From NCBI GenBank assembly GCA_021826965.1, contig JAKAYA010000010.1, positions 1 through 59,150 of the forward strand: a stretch of DNA of 59,150 bases, given 5' to 3'. Position 1 is the stretch's first letter. Every line of letters starts with the position of its first letter. Both the position numbers and the translations under genes were made by a program. This DNA is from Nitrospirota bacterium. Its GTDB lineage: Bacteria > Nitrospirota > Leptospirillia > Leptospirillales > Leptospirillaceae. The notes beneath the pieces were generated by a model that was not told the DNA's origin, did not search any database, and was given only the letters and a program-made list of their open reading frames with translations. Shown here piece by piece: positions 8,830 to 16,732 of this stretch.

Positions 8830-10173
8830 TCAGCGCACGGCCCAGACGGGGGTTATTACGGAATGGATGTAAGAACCAAGCCGATGGATATGGGTTCCGT
8901 CCAGAAACATCTTTTCGATGTAACTGTGTCCCTTGACCTGATGGGTAAAGATGATGGTCCTTCCGTCCGGTGACCAGTCCGGACTGTCGTCCTGACCGGA
9001 TCCGTGGGTCAGCTGAAGGTAACGGTCGCCTGTCGGGGTCGTCAGGCATATCTTAGGACGATGCCGTTCGTTCATGCAAACATAGGCGATGGCATCTCCG
9101 CGCGGAGACCAGCTTGGAGAAACGTTGTAGAAGCCCGAATAGGAAATCCGGTGTTCGTTTGATCCGTCGGAATCCATCACGAAAATTTGCGGGTGCCCGT
9201 CCCTGTCCGACACGAAAACAATTTGGGAGCCGTCCGGTGACCAGGATGGAGACAGGTTGTTGCTGTGGGAGTAGGTCAGGCGTTCGAATTGGTGAAATTT
9301 CAACCCGTAGGAATAGATCTCGGTATTCTGGGATCGCTGGCTTTTCGAGAGAGCCATCGCGAGCGAAGCGCTGTTGCGGGAAAAGTCCGGCGTAATATTC
9401 AGGCCCGGAAAGCGAGCGAGAGGTCTTCTCCTGCCCGTCTGGAGATCGTATAAAAGGATCTGGGGTTCGGTGTGCAAATAGGACGTATAAACGATCACAT
9501 GTCGGCTCAGCGACCATGCCGGGGTATACGCCAGCACCCGATCCCACGTCAGTCGATGGATTCCTTCACCATCGAAGTCCATCACATACAGATCGTACCC
9601 CCTTCGGCGATTTTTTCCGATAAAGGCGATCCGGCCGTCCGCAACACCCTTGAAACCGGTGAACTGAAAAACGATGTCGTCCACAAATCGATGGACGATC
9701 ACACGAATATTTCCGGTGGTCGTATACTTGCGAGAGAGCAAGACCGTTCCGTTAACCGGGTCCCTCACAATGCCGACCAGGTGCGTCCCCAGGTCGTCCT
9801 TGATCAACTGCGTTCCCACAACGCCTTCAAGTCCGGAACTTGCCAGTTGCCGGACAGAATCTCCGGTCAGAAGCATGTTGGTCAGGGAGGTCTCGACTCT
9901 TGCAGAAAGAGGCACCATTTCGAAGTACCCGGTTTCCTCCAAGTCCTTGACAATCAGGCTGTCGGCATAGCGAATCTCGGCCGGAGAAAGATTTCTCGCC
10001 CCAAGCGGAACAAAAGACAGTTTAAAGAAAAGGGCCGTCTGATTCGTAATCACGTTCAGGTTGACGGCCTGAGCCCTCGGGGGCAACAAGGCTTCCTGGC
10101 CGAAAAAAAATCCGATCAGGGCGAGAACGAATACCCGGAGACACCCTGCCCGGGTGGCCCTTTTACCTTTCAT
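8830..10173 (-). CDS. tolB: Tol-Pal periplasmic protein TolB
   Basis: 447 residues. ATG at 10173 is chosen because GGAGG lies 8 bases upstream; it overlaps the last codons of tolA. The signal peptide ends near residue 35 (PPRAQA). A TolB N-terminal domain follows (about 40-165), then six-bladed WD40-like beta-propeller repeats, visible as repeated SPSWSPDGSQIVFVSDRDG, VSPSWSPRGDAIAYV and DSPDWSPDGRTIIFTH. TolB is the periplasmic partner of Pal and TolA in outer-membrane constriction and integrity. Confidence 0.95.
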   Translation of the reverse strand: MKGKRATRAGCLRVFVLALIGFFFGQEALLPPRAQAVNLNVITNQTALFFKLSFVPLGARNLSPAEIRYADSLIVKDLEETGYFEMVPLSARVETSLTNMLLTGDSVRQLASSGLEGVVGTQLIKDDLGTHLVGIVRDPVNGTVLLSRKYTTTGNIRVIVHRFVDDIVFQFTGFKGVADGRIAFIGKNRRRGYDLYVMDFDGEGIHRLTWDRVLAYTPAWSLSRHVIVYTSYLHTEPQILLYDLQTGRRRPLARFPGLNITPDFSRNSASLAMALSKSQRSQNTEIYSYGLKFHQFERLTYSHSNNLSPSWSPDGSQIVFVSDRDGHPQIFVMDSDGSNEHRISYSGFYNVSPSWSPRGDAIAYVCMNERHRPKICLTTPTGDRYLQLTHGSGQDDSPDWSPDGRTIIFTHQVKGHSYIEKMFLDGTHIHRLGSYIHSVITPVWAVR

Positions 10174-10999
10174 CGAGAACGCCTCCATGATGAATGGCTT
10201 CCAGTGTGACAGTAACCACTTCACGATCCTTCGAAAATCCCGGCGGAAAAGGCGGAAACGGAACGGACCTCAAAACAGCCATCCGGGCGGCATCATCAAA
10301 CATGCCGTTTCCGGAACTCCCCGTCACCACCGGCTGATCCGGAACGCGACCGTTCTTCAGAAGAACGAACTGAACTGTCGCCCGGAGTCCCCGGGTACCC
10401 GGCGGAGGAAACCAGTTGGACTTGATCCTGGAAATCAAAAGGTGCTCCAGAAACGTCGGAAATGTCTGTCCGGAAATATCCATTTTGACCGGAACCGGAT
10501 GCGGGTTGGGAATCCGGCTGGGATTCAGGACCGGTTTCTGGGGAACCGGCGAAGATTTGGCGGGCTTTGCCCGGGCAGGACGAACAACGGATGACACCTT
10601 GGGAAGGACCTTCCGCTTCGCCACCTTCTTCGCTACTTTTGGGCGAAGGGCAGTCTTTTTCAGATGCGTTTTTCTGATTTCCCTTTTCTTACGAATGATC
10701 GGAATACGGGCTTTCTTCACAACCTGGAGGCGCGGGACCGGTGGGGATTCCCGAGGACGAGAAACTGGCCGTGAATGGTGAGGGCGGACAACCGGAGGCG
10801 TGGGAACGGGGGTCGTCTGTTTCTTGGAGGGAGGAAGTTCCGATACCAGCTCAACGGTCGTCGCTTCGGGAAAACCCTTGGATTTGTTCGACTGATAGAA
10901 GAAGAGAAACATCGCCAGTACGGTATGGATTGACAACGACAGGAAGAGGAACCATCCGGGCGACATCCCCCCGACCCGGCGGGATTCGGCGTGGATCAC
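10163..10999 (-). CDS. tolA: TolA/TonB-like energy transducer
   Basis: 278 residues. One N-terminal membrane anchor (about 14-34), a long Lys/Pro/Arg-rich stretch crossing the periplasm (about 50-175), and a C-terminal TonB_C fold (about 185-275: VQFVLLKNGRVPDQPVVTGS, then RMAVLRSVPFPPFP). Its position between tolR and tolB makes TolA the better name, although the C-terminal domain is TonB-like. The start is GTG at 10999, 6 bases after the tolR stop with a weak ribosome site; ATG at 10966 is an alternative behind a G-run. Confidence 0.85.
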   Translation of the reverse strand: MIHAESRRVGGMSPGWFLFLSLSIHTVLAMFLFFYQSNKSKGFPEATTVELVSELPPSKKQTTPVPTPPVVRPHHSRPVSRPRESPPVPRLQVVKKARIPIIRKKREIRKTHLKKTALRPKVAKKVAKRKVLPKVSSVVRPARAKPAKSSPVPQKPVLNPSRIPNPHPVPVKMDISGQTFPTFLEHLLISRIKSNWFPPPGTRGLRATVQFVLLKNGRVPDQPVVTGSSGNGMFDDAARMAVLRSVPFPPFPPGFSKDREVVTVTLEAIHHGGVLDER

Positions 11000-11005
11000 G
11001 GAGTT

Positions 11006-11428
11006 TTATTCCGAATTCTGGGGGGTCGGCATGGTGATCATGCCCAACCTGTCGATACCCGCCTGTTTCACGATGTCCATCAGATGAACGACGACACCGT
11101 AGTCGACTTTCCGGTCCGCCTTCAGGTAGACAACCACGCGCTTGTCTTTCTTGTAATAGGCGGACAGCATGGGACGAAGGTCCTGCCAATCAACCTTGTG
11201 CCCGCCCAGAAAAACGGTTCCTTTGTGATTGATCGAAACCACCACCTTGGGAATGGGTTTCTTGATGCTGTTGGTCGCTGTCTTCGGGAGGTTGATTTTC
11301 AGACCCCGATACAAGAGTGGCGTCGCAAGCATGAAAATGATCAGAAGAACAAGCACAACGTCGATGAAAGGCACCATATTGATTTCGGACAACATGTCAT
11401 GGCGTGAGGATTTGGGCGACAGCTTCAT
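11006..11428 (-). CDS. tolR: TolR/ExbD-family protein
   Basis: 140 residues. The ATG at 11428 lies 7 bases after the tolQ stop and gives the usual length; the longer start at 11467 would overlap tolQ. A single membrane helix near residues 15-40 carries the conserved acidic residue in NMVPFIDVVLVLLIIFM, the proton-path Asp of this family. A periplasmic ExbD domain follows. With TolQ it forms the proton-driven motor that energises TolA. Confidence 0.93.
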   Translation of the reverse strand: MKLSPKSSRHDMLSEINMVPFIDVVLVLLIIFMLATPLLYRGLKINLPKTATNSIKKPIPKVVVSINHKGTVFLGGHKVDWQDLRPMLSAYYKKDKRVVVYLKADRKVDYGVVVHLMDIVKQAGIDRLGMITMPTPQNSE

Positions 11429-11435
11429 CGGTCTT

Positions 11436-12107
11436 TCAGTCCTTCCAGCGCTCTTCCGAAACGACATTCAGGATTTCGAGGGTGAACGTGTCCGCAACGC
11501 CCTGAATTTGACGGATTTTTTGCAGGAAATAATTATAGAAAATCACAGCCGGAATAGCCGTAAACAGCCCCGCTGCCGTCGTGACCAGAGCATCGGCAAT
11601 GCCGGGTGCGACAGAGGCGATACTGGCCGAAGCCTGATGGCTGATGTCGCGAAAAGCGTGAATGATTCCCCAGACAGTTCCAAGCAGACCGACAAAGGGG
11701 GCAATGTTGGCTGTCGTCGCCAGAACCGGAAGATAGGCTTCAAGACGGGCCTGTTCTTCCTGCGTGGCCTGAAGGAGCGTCCGGTGAATGACATCGAGGT
11801 CCATTTCCGAACTGTGTCCCCCGGCCACCATCCACTTGTCCTTCAATGCCTGAACCTTTTCATAGCCGGCACGAAAAATGAATGCCAGCGTGGATTTTCT
11901 GTAGGCTACGGCTTCCTGGTACAGCCGGGAAAAACGGTCTGTCCGCTTGAAGGCCATTACGAACTGCCGATTTTCCTTGACCGAACGGGATACGATGTAG
12001 ATCTTGTAGAAGACGATCCCCCAGCTGAGCGCGGAAAGGAAGAGAAGGGCGCTCAGAACAGCTTCGGCCATCGGACTGACCTGGGAGAGGAAGTTAAATA
12101 GTGTCAT
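11436..12107 (-). CDS. tolQ: TolQ/ExbB-family proton channel
   Basis: 223 residues with three membrane helices (about 15-40, 128-152 and 165-195). The family core is visible as APFVGLLGTVWGIIHAF followed by GIADALVTTAAGLFTAIPA. It is the first gene of the tolQ-tolR-tolA-tolB-cpoB cluster. The start is ATG at 12107 with AGAAAGAA upstream. The region in front holds two short tandem duplications. No transport genes sit beside it, so Tol rather than Ton function is inferred from neighbours. Confidence 0.92.
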   Translation of the reverse strand: MTLFNFLSQVSPMAEAVLSALLFLSALSWGIVFYKIYIVSRSVKENRQFVMAFKRTDRFSRLYQEAVAYRKSTLAFIFRAGYEKVQALKDKWMVAGGHSSEMDLDVIHRTLLQATQEEQARLEAYLPVLATTANIAPFVGLLGTVWGIIHAFRDISHQASASIASVAPGIADALVTTAAGLFTAIPAVIFYNYFLQKIRQIQGVADTFTLEILNVVSEERWKD

Positions 12108-12120
12108 TGGGTTCTTTCTT

Positions 12121-12192
12121 CTGATAAAGCTGATAAAGACAGGTCCAGGATCCTGAAGAGATCAAGGTGTCGTATCCGGGTGTCGTATCCGG
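12121..12192. repeat. Two short tandem duplications upstream of tolQ
   Basis: CTGATAAAG occurs twice head to tail at 12121-12138, and GTGTCGTATCCGG occurs twice head to tail at 12167-12192. Both copies of each are exact. They lie in the 360-base gap between tolQ and tRNA-Asp, in which I see no gene, and would be in the leader or promoter of the tol genes. Slippage is the likely origin. Confidence 0.8.
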
Positions 12193-12470
12193 CATGATCA
12201 CGACGGACACAGATGTACGGGCGAAAAACGAAACAGGGAAACAAGAAGGAGTTCACCCGATGAAGCCATCTGGACCAAACCGGCCATCGTGAAGTCTGAC
12301 GGAAGACGCACTCCATATGCGGCATGTGTTTACCATCTTCATGGCCATCCGGCATGACGGGATCGGCTGGATTGGAATCTTCATCCATTATCACGCATAT
12401 GACACAAGGATGAAGGGGAGAACAAGGGGAATACAAAAACACGTCATCGGAATCAAACGACATCAAACAA

Positions 12471-12547
12471 TGGCGGGGCCGACGGGGCTCGAACCCGCGA
12501 CCTCTGGCGTGACAGGCCAGCGTTCTAACCAGCTGAACTACGGCCCC
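12471..12547 (-). tRNA. tRNA-Asp (anticodon GTC)
   Basis: The minus strand gives acceptor GGGGCCG/CGGCCCC, D arm with AGCTGGTTAGA, anticodon stem CTGGC/GCCAG with loop CTGTCAC (anticodon GTC), T arm GGTTCGAGCC, discriminator G and an encoded CCA. This tRNA normally carries queuosine at position 34; queF, needed to make queuosine, lies 700 bases away on the other strand. Confidence 0.96.
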
Positions 12548-12719
12548 GGATGTCTTCCTTCAGAAACTTCGTCAATCATAGTGAACTTTGAGACAGCAAT
12601 CAAGTATGCGGGGTCGGGATGTGATCCCGGACACCGTTCGGATGGAATCGGATGGAAAAAGACGGTTTTCTTCTCCGGAAAAGTTGATTCCGAACCGGAC
12701 CGATGCCATAATCACTCCC

Positions 12720-13166
12720 ATGGTGACACAGACGGATTTTCGCGTTCGCTATTCCGAAACGGACGGGCAAAGAAGAGCCCATCATTCACACTATCCCGTC
12801 TGGTTCGAAATGGGCAGGGCCGATTTTTGTCGTCAGGCCGGATTCGATTACAAGCGGCTCGAAGATACCGGATTCTATCTGGTCATCGCCCGGCTCGAAT
12901 GCCAATATAAGGCTCCGCTGGAATATGATGACCTTGTGCGGATAGAGACACGCCTCGTGAGCCTTTCACGCAAGTTGATGACGTTCGAGTACCAGGTCGT
13001 CAACATGAGCCGTAACGACACCCCTGCCGGGGAAGGGACAACGGTTCTCGTCTGTGTCGACCGGCAAGGTCGGCCGACTTCCCTGCCTCCGGATGTGAAT
13101 GATCGTCTTCTTGCCTGCACCACCCCTGCCGGGGGAAAGATACACGCTTCCTTGCCGGGCGGATAG
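12720..13166 (+). CDS. Acyl-CoA thioesterase, YbgC/4HBT family
   Basis: 148 residues with a single hot-dog fold. The family signature is seen as RVRYSETDGQRRAHHSHYPVWFE-type sequence at the N-terminus: an Asp after YSET, then the HSHYPVWFEMGR helix. In YbgC relatives this Asp is catalytic. ATG at 12720 gives the usual N-terminus, though no strong ribosome site is visible. The stop codon TAG (13164-13166) lies inside tRNA-Val, so the last three codons and stop are shared with the tRNA acceptor arm. In Proteobacteria ybgC heads the tol operon; here it is divergent from tol and only 600 bases away. Confidence 0.88.
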   Translation: MVTQTDFRVRYSETDGQRRAHHSHYPVWFEMGRADFCRQAGFDYKRLEDTGFYLVIARLECQYKAPLEYDDLVRIETRLVSLSRKLMTFEYQVVNMSRNDTPAGEGTTVLVCVDRQGRPTSLPPDVNDRLLACTTPAGGKIHASLPGG

Positions 13167-13232
13167 CTCAGTCGGTAGAGCGCAGCTCTTACACAGCTGA
13201 TGTCGCAGGTTCGAGCCCTGTTCCGCCCACCA
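13157..13232 (+). tRNA. tRNA-Val (anticodon TAC)
   Basis: Acceptor GGGCGGA/TCCGCCC, D arm TAGCTCAGTCGGTAGAGC, anticodon stem CAGCT/AGCTG with loop CTTACAC (anticodon TAC), T arm GGTTCGAGCC, discriminator A and encoded CCA. The first ten bases overlap the 3' end of the thioesterase gene on the same strand, so processing of a shared transcript would cut the mRNA at its stop codon. Confidence 0.96.
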
Positions 13233-13263
13233 CCACCTCTGTCCCGAACCCCGGAGCAAATCG

Positions 13264-13716
13264 ATGCCTTCTGCGAAAAAAGAAAAGAAAAACCCGGGAA
13301 AAAATTTCGCTCACGGGAAGATGCCCTACGGGGAGATTTCCATCCAGGAAAACCTGCTGGAAAAATGGCCTGCTCCGGAAACGGAGACGCCGCTTGAGAT
13401 CCGGATATCCTATCCGGAATTCACCTGTCTCTGCCCCCGGTCCGGATATCCGGATTTTGCCACAATCCATGTCCGTTATCGTCCTTCGGGCTTTATCGTC
13501 GAACTCAAATCCCTCAAGCTCTATCTGAACAGCTTTCGAAACCGGCCCATCTCCCATGAAGAAACGGCTGCAACACTTTTCAGGGAACTGAAAACCCTCC
13601 TTGAACCGGCCTTCCTGGAGATCGTCGCCGACTTCAACGTGCGCGGAAACGTCAAGACGGTCATCACCCTGCATTCCGGCATGGGAAAAACGCCGGAAAA
13701 AGATCGTCTTCCCTGA
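13264..13716 (+). CDS. queF: NADPH-dependent preQ0 reductase QueF
   Basis: 150 residues, the short (unimodular) QueF form. It reduces the nitrile of 7-cyano-7-deazaguanine (preQ0) to preQ1 for queuosine in tRNA. The active-site run [13 protein letters not shown] holds Cys57 and Asp64, matching by spacing the catalytic Cys and Asp of Bacillus QueF, followed by the family motif ELKSLKLYL. The start is ATG at 13264 with GGAG 7 bases upstream. Only 31 bases separate it from tRNA-Val, too little for a preQ1 riboswitch. Confidence 0.94.
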   Translation: MPSAKKEKKNPGKNFAHGKMPYGEISIQENLLEKWPAPETETPLEIRISYPEFTCLCPRSGYPDFATIHVRYRPSGFIVELKSLKLYLNSFRNRPISHEETAATLFRELKTLLEPAFLEIVADFNVRGNVKTVITLHSGMGKTPEKDRLP

Positions 13717-13803
13717 GACTCCCGGACAACGGAACCTGCCCTCCCCGGCGGAAGCGCACCATACAAGAACGATCCCGTTGGGAAAGACGGCAGGACCCCG
13801 GAG

Positions 13804-14205
13804 TCACCCCCCTTCCAGCACCCACCCTCTTGTATTGCGGACAAAACCGAGACCGGCGTAGTATGAATCAGCGTCCGGTGCCGCAAAAAGCACGATCGTA
13901 CAGGAAGGGGCCAGACGAAGTCTCGTTTCCCGGACAAGCGCCTTGCCAATCCCCCTTCTCTGATATTGGACATCGACAGCAAGATCGGCCAGGTAAGCGA
14001 CGTATGTGAAGTCCGTCAGCGTGCGGGCGATGCCGACAAGGCGATCGTTGTTCCAGGCGCTCACCGTAAGACTGGCGTTTGTCAGCATCCCCTCAAAGAT
14101 GTCAGGCCTTCCGACCGGTCTGCGCTTCCCCAGAGTCGACCGGTGATAGAGATCAATCGCCAGATCCACATCTATTTTCGCGTCGACGCGATACGCGATG
14201 CCCAC
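13804..14205 (-). CDS. GNAT-family N-acetyltransferase
   Basis: 133 residues. I chose GTG at 14205 because GGGGAG lies 7 bases upstream and the length suits a minimal GNAT domain; the open frame runs upstream to 14481 but would overlap the next gene. The acetyl-CoA loop is visible as VQYQRRGIGKALV (the R/Q-x-x-G-x-G/A pattern), after LADLAVD, and ADSYYAGLGFV near the C-terminus is the usual Tyr-containing tail. The substrate is unknown. It is the last gene on its strand and converges with queF. Confidence 0.85.
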   Translation of the reverse strand: MGIAYRVDAKIDVDLAIDLYHRSTLGKRRPVGRPDIFEGMLTNASLTVSAWNNDRLVGIARTLTDFTYVAYLADLAVDVQYQRRGIGKALVRETRLRLAPSCTIVLFAAPDADSYYAGLGFVRNTRGWVLEGG

Positions 14206-14243
14206 TCGCTGTCTCCCCTCTTTTCCGGAACAAAGCAAAACGG

Positions 14244-15023
14244 TTACATGCGGAAAAATCCGGGTGGAAAAATCACATTCTTCCGGCAGTTTTCGTATTC
14301 GACCTTTTCCATGAACTTCCCCTCGGGGGAGAGGGTTTCCACAAGAACAGGCCATCCGGACTTCCGGTCGAACAGAAGAACCATCCTCCCGAACGTCCGG
14401 TGCGCTTCGACAACGTCGGGGGCCACATTCAGAACATCGACCGGAACGCCTTTCAGGAGACCGCTCCCCAGATAGGCGCATGACCGGGAAAGACAGGCTG
14501 GCCCGAAGATCCTTCGGTCAAAGCTTAAAAGGTCGGCATGATCGATCGTGTGTCCGTAGCGTGAGACAAGGAGACGGTTGCGGGGAGAAAGCGTGAGGAC
14601 GAGACCGAGAAAATCAAAGGGTTTGACCCGAACGGCCCCGTTGTCCGCACGGTAAATCAGTCGGGCTCCCTTTCGGGGACGGATGAGTCCGATCCGGACG
14701 TTCTTTTGGGGATAGACAACGTCGATCTCCATCCATTCTTCCGGTGTTTTTTCCATAAGACCATAATAGTTTTTCAGGTCGCACCGGTAAGATCGAAGGC
14801 CCCGGAGACTTTTCGAAAAACGCTTTTCGATCGCAAGGGCTTTTGAGTAACTGTATGTCCCGGAGGACGGGATGAAAAAAAAATTCGGAAGAGAATCGAG
14901 AAGAAGCCGATCTCCGGTCAGGCCCCAGGCCCGATTCGGAAAAACAGACAGGACGGAAAAAAAAAGCACCGTCGGGAACAATTTCCACCACAGAGATGGT
15001 GCAGGCCGTATTTTCCGGATCAT
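14244..15023 (-). CDS. Exported protein, possibly DUF1571-like
   Basis: 259 residues with an N-terminal signal sequence ending near residue 34 (PNRAWG). The mature part looks like a beta-rich lipoprotein-carrier-like fold: SLRGLRSYRCDLKNYYG, EEWMEIDVVYPQKNVRIGLI, KPFDFLGLVLTL and a late WPVLVETLSPEGKFMEKVEYEN. This arrangement reminds me of DUF1571 proteins, an assignment I cannot confirm. It starts 2 bases after the stop of the small membrane protein upstream, suggesting coupled expression. Function unknown. Confidence 0.65.
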   Translation of the reverse strand: MIRKIRPAPSLWWKLFPTVLFFSVLSVFPNRAWGLTGDRLLLDSLPNFFFIPSSGTYSYSKALAIEKRFSKSLRGLRSYRCDLKNYYGLMEKTPEEWMEIDVVYPQKNVRIGLIRPRKGARLIYRADNGAVRVKPFDFLGLVLTLSPRNRLLVSRYGHTIDHADLLSFDRRIFGPACLSRSCAYLGSGLLKGVPVDVLNVAPDVVEAHRTFGRMVLLFDRKSGWPVLVETLSPEGKFMEKVEYENCRKNVIFPPGFFRM

Positions 15024-15025
15024 TC

Positions 15026-15397
15026 CTAGCCGATCAGGTTTTTGTTCAAGGCCAGCTGCCAGAGAATCAGCCCCAGACCCAGAAGGCCAAAGACCCCGTG
15101 GGCAAAGGTAAAGAGACGGACCATCCGCTGGCCGCCGAAGCCTTTCAGCAGCAGGAGCATGCCGAAAAAGACTGCAAGGGCCAGAGAAAGAAGCCCCTCA
15201 TCCATGTATTTGAGCGGCCCCAGGATGAAATGCCGGGCAACCAGCATCAGGATCCCGGTCAATCCCAGCGTGGGATGCAAAAAACCCAGGGCTTTGGGAA
15301 ACTGCTTCCGCCCCATTTCGAACCCCAGAAGAACCAGTCCCAAAACGACTGTAAAAACCAGAAAAACCGATCCTGCCGTCAAGAGTCCCCGATCCAT
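15026..15397 (-). CDS. Small four-helix membrane protein
   Basis: 123 residues with four predicted membrane helices (about 6-28, 38-58, 70-88 and 98-116) and short loops. No motif I recognise. The ATG at 15397 follows GGGGGAAGG. It lies between the GAF-ANTAR regulator (43 bases upstream) and the exported protein (2 bases downstream), all on the same strand. The close packing implies one transcript, but no function can be inferred. Confidence 0.7.
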   Translation of the reverse strand: MDRGLLTAGSVFLVFTVVLGLVLLGFEMGRKQFPKALGFLHPTLGLTGILMLVARHFILGPLKYMDEGLLSLALAVFFGMLLLLKGFGGQRMVRLFTFAHGVFGLLGLGLILWQLALNKNLIG

Positions 15398-15440
15398 CCT
15401 TCCCCCTGTGTTTACGAGACCGTGTTTCCGACCATCGGGC

Positions 15441-16706
15441 TCAGGAATCGATTTTCATGTCATTGGCCAGCAGGATCGCCTCGGCGATCTCCTTCATGGA
15501 TTTCCGGATATTCATGCTCTTTTTCTGGAGAAGACGATACGCCTCGTCTTCCGATATCCGGTTTGCCTTCATCAGAATAGCCTTGGCGCGATCGATCTTT
15601 TTCCGGCTTTCCAGCGCCTCTTCCATCTCCAGGTTGCGCTGGAGCAATCCCGTATTTTCCCAGGCGATCGCCGCCTGGTTGGCGACGCTCTGCAGCACCT
15701 TGATCTCGTCCTGGGAAAACAGATGGGGCTGGCTCGTATACACGTTGATCACACCGATAGCGCGATTCTTGATCATCATCGGCACAGAAAGGAGGGAAAC
15801 CATGTTTTCCTTTCGGGCCAGATCCTTGAAGGAATAACGGGGATCCTTCTGGACATCTTCGACCTGGATGGGTGTTGCGTCCCGGAAGACGATCCCGGAT
15901 ATGCTCTCGCCGATCTTGATCGGAGGCTTGTTCCGGTATTCCTGGGAAAGCGTCTGGGTCGCCCGGATGACCAGACCCTCCTCCGGATCATGGATCATGA
16001 TCGAACAAAGGTTCGAGTTCGTCATTTCCGCCGTCACCGTCACGATCAGGTGAAGGATCTCCTCAAGGTACCGGTTCGACGCGATGGACTGGCTGACCTG
16101 TGACAATGCCTCGATTTGACGCGCTTTTTTTCGTGCATCTTCGAACAGGACCAGGTGGTGAATGACAAGGGAAAGCTCCTGAGTGAGGAGCGTCACAAGT
16201 TCAAGATCTTCGTCCGAAGGAACATAGGTTTTTCGAAACTGGAAATTCACTACGCCCAGAAGAATATCCTTGACGACAAGCGGAAGCGACAGAAATGCTT
16301 CATACTGCTCCTCCTCAAAAATCTGGAACATCTTGAAACGGGGATCCATCCAGGCCTTTTCCGAAATGATGACCGGAGACATTTCCCTGGCCACCCAGCC
16401 GGTGACCCCTTCTCCCATGCGCAGGACGACTTGGCCCACAGCATGAGGATAGATGTTCGATGTGGCCCTCAGGACCAGTTCATGGCCCTCTCCTTCCAGA
16501 AGGTAAATAAAGGCACAGTCGAAGGGAAGGATCTCTCGCGATAGCCTGAGAGCCTGTCCCAGCGTCTCTTCCAGCGCAACGTCGTCGTGCATCATCCTGA
16601 GAAGACCACGGAGCAGCCCCAGCTCTTTAAGCAAGGGGTCTTTTTCCATCAGGGCCGGATTGTTCTCCATTTTACGATGGATCTCCTTTTCTCGCTCTTT
16701 CCGCAT
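15441..16706 (-). CDS. GAF-GAF-ANTAR regulator
   Basis: 421 residues. Two GAF sensor domains occupy about residues 45-190 and 205-350 (both show the end pattern LGVVNFQF/IGVINVYTS). The C-terminus is an ANTAR domain (about 360-415: RKKIDRAKAILMKANRISEDEAYRLLQKKS). ANTAR domains bind paired RNA hairpins and cause transcription antitermination; here the input would be a small ligand bound by GAF. No histidine kinase or receiver domain is present, so control is probably direct. It starts 27 bases downstream of aroB, unusual company for such a regulator. The RNA target is unknown. Confidence 0.9.
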   Translation of the reverse strand: MRKEREKEIHRKMENNPALMEKDPLLKELGLLRGLLRMMHDDVALEETLGQALRLSREILPFDCAFIYLLEGEGHELVLRATSNIYPHAVGQVVLRMGEGVTGWVAREMSPVIISEKAWMDPRFKMFQIFEEEQYEAFLSLPLVVKDILLGVVNFQFRKTYVPSDEDLELVTLLTQELSLVIHHLVLFEDARKKARQIEALSQVSQSIASNRYLEEILHLIVTVTAEMTNSNLCSIMIHDPEEGLVIRATQTLSQEYRNKPPIKIGESISGIVFRDATPIQVEDVQKDPRYSFKDLARKENMVSLLSVPMMIKNRAIGVINVYTSQPHLFSQDEIKVLQSVANQAAIAWENTGLLQRNLEMEEALESRKKIDRAKAILMKANRISEDEAYRLLQKKSMNIRKSMKEIAEAILLANDMKIDS

Positions 16707-16732
16707 GAATTTCCATCCCTCTCTTTGGAGGA

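Noticed and set aside
12104-12466. 120-codon minus-strand frame in front of tolQ
   Set aside because: It spans the tandem duplications, has odd Cys/Pro/Arg composition, and no ribosome site.
13233-13263. preQ1 riboswitch before queF
   Set aside because: Only 31 bases separate tRNA-Val from queF, and no preQ1 aptamer pattern is present.
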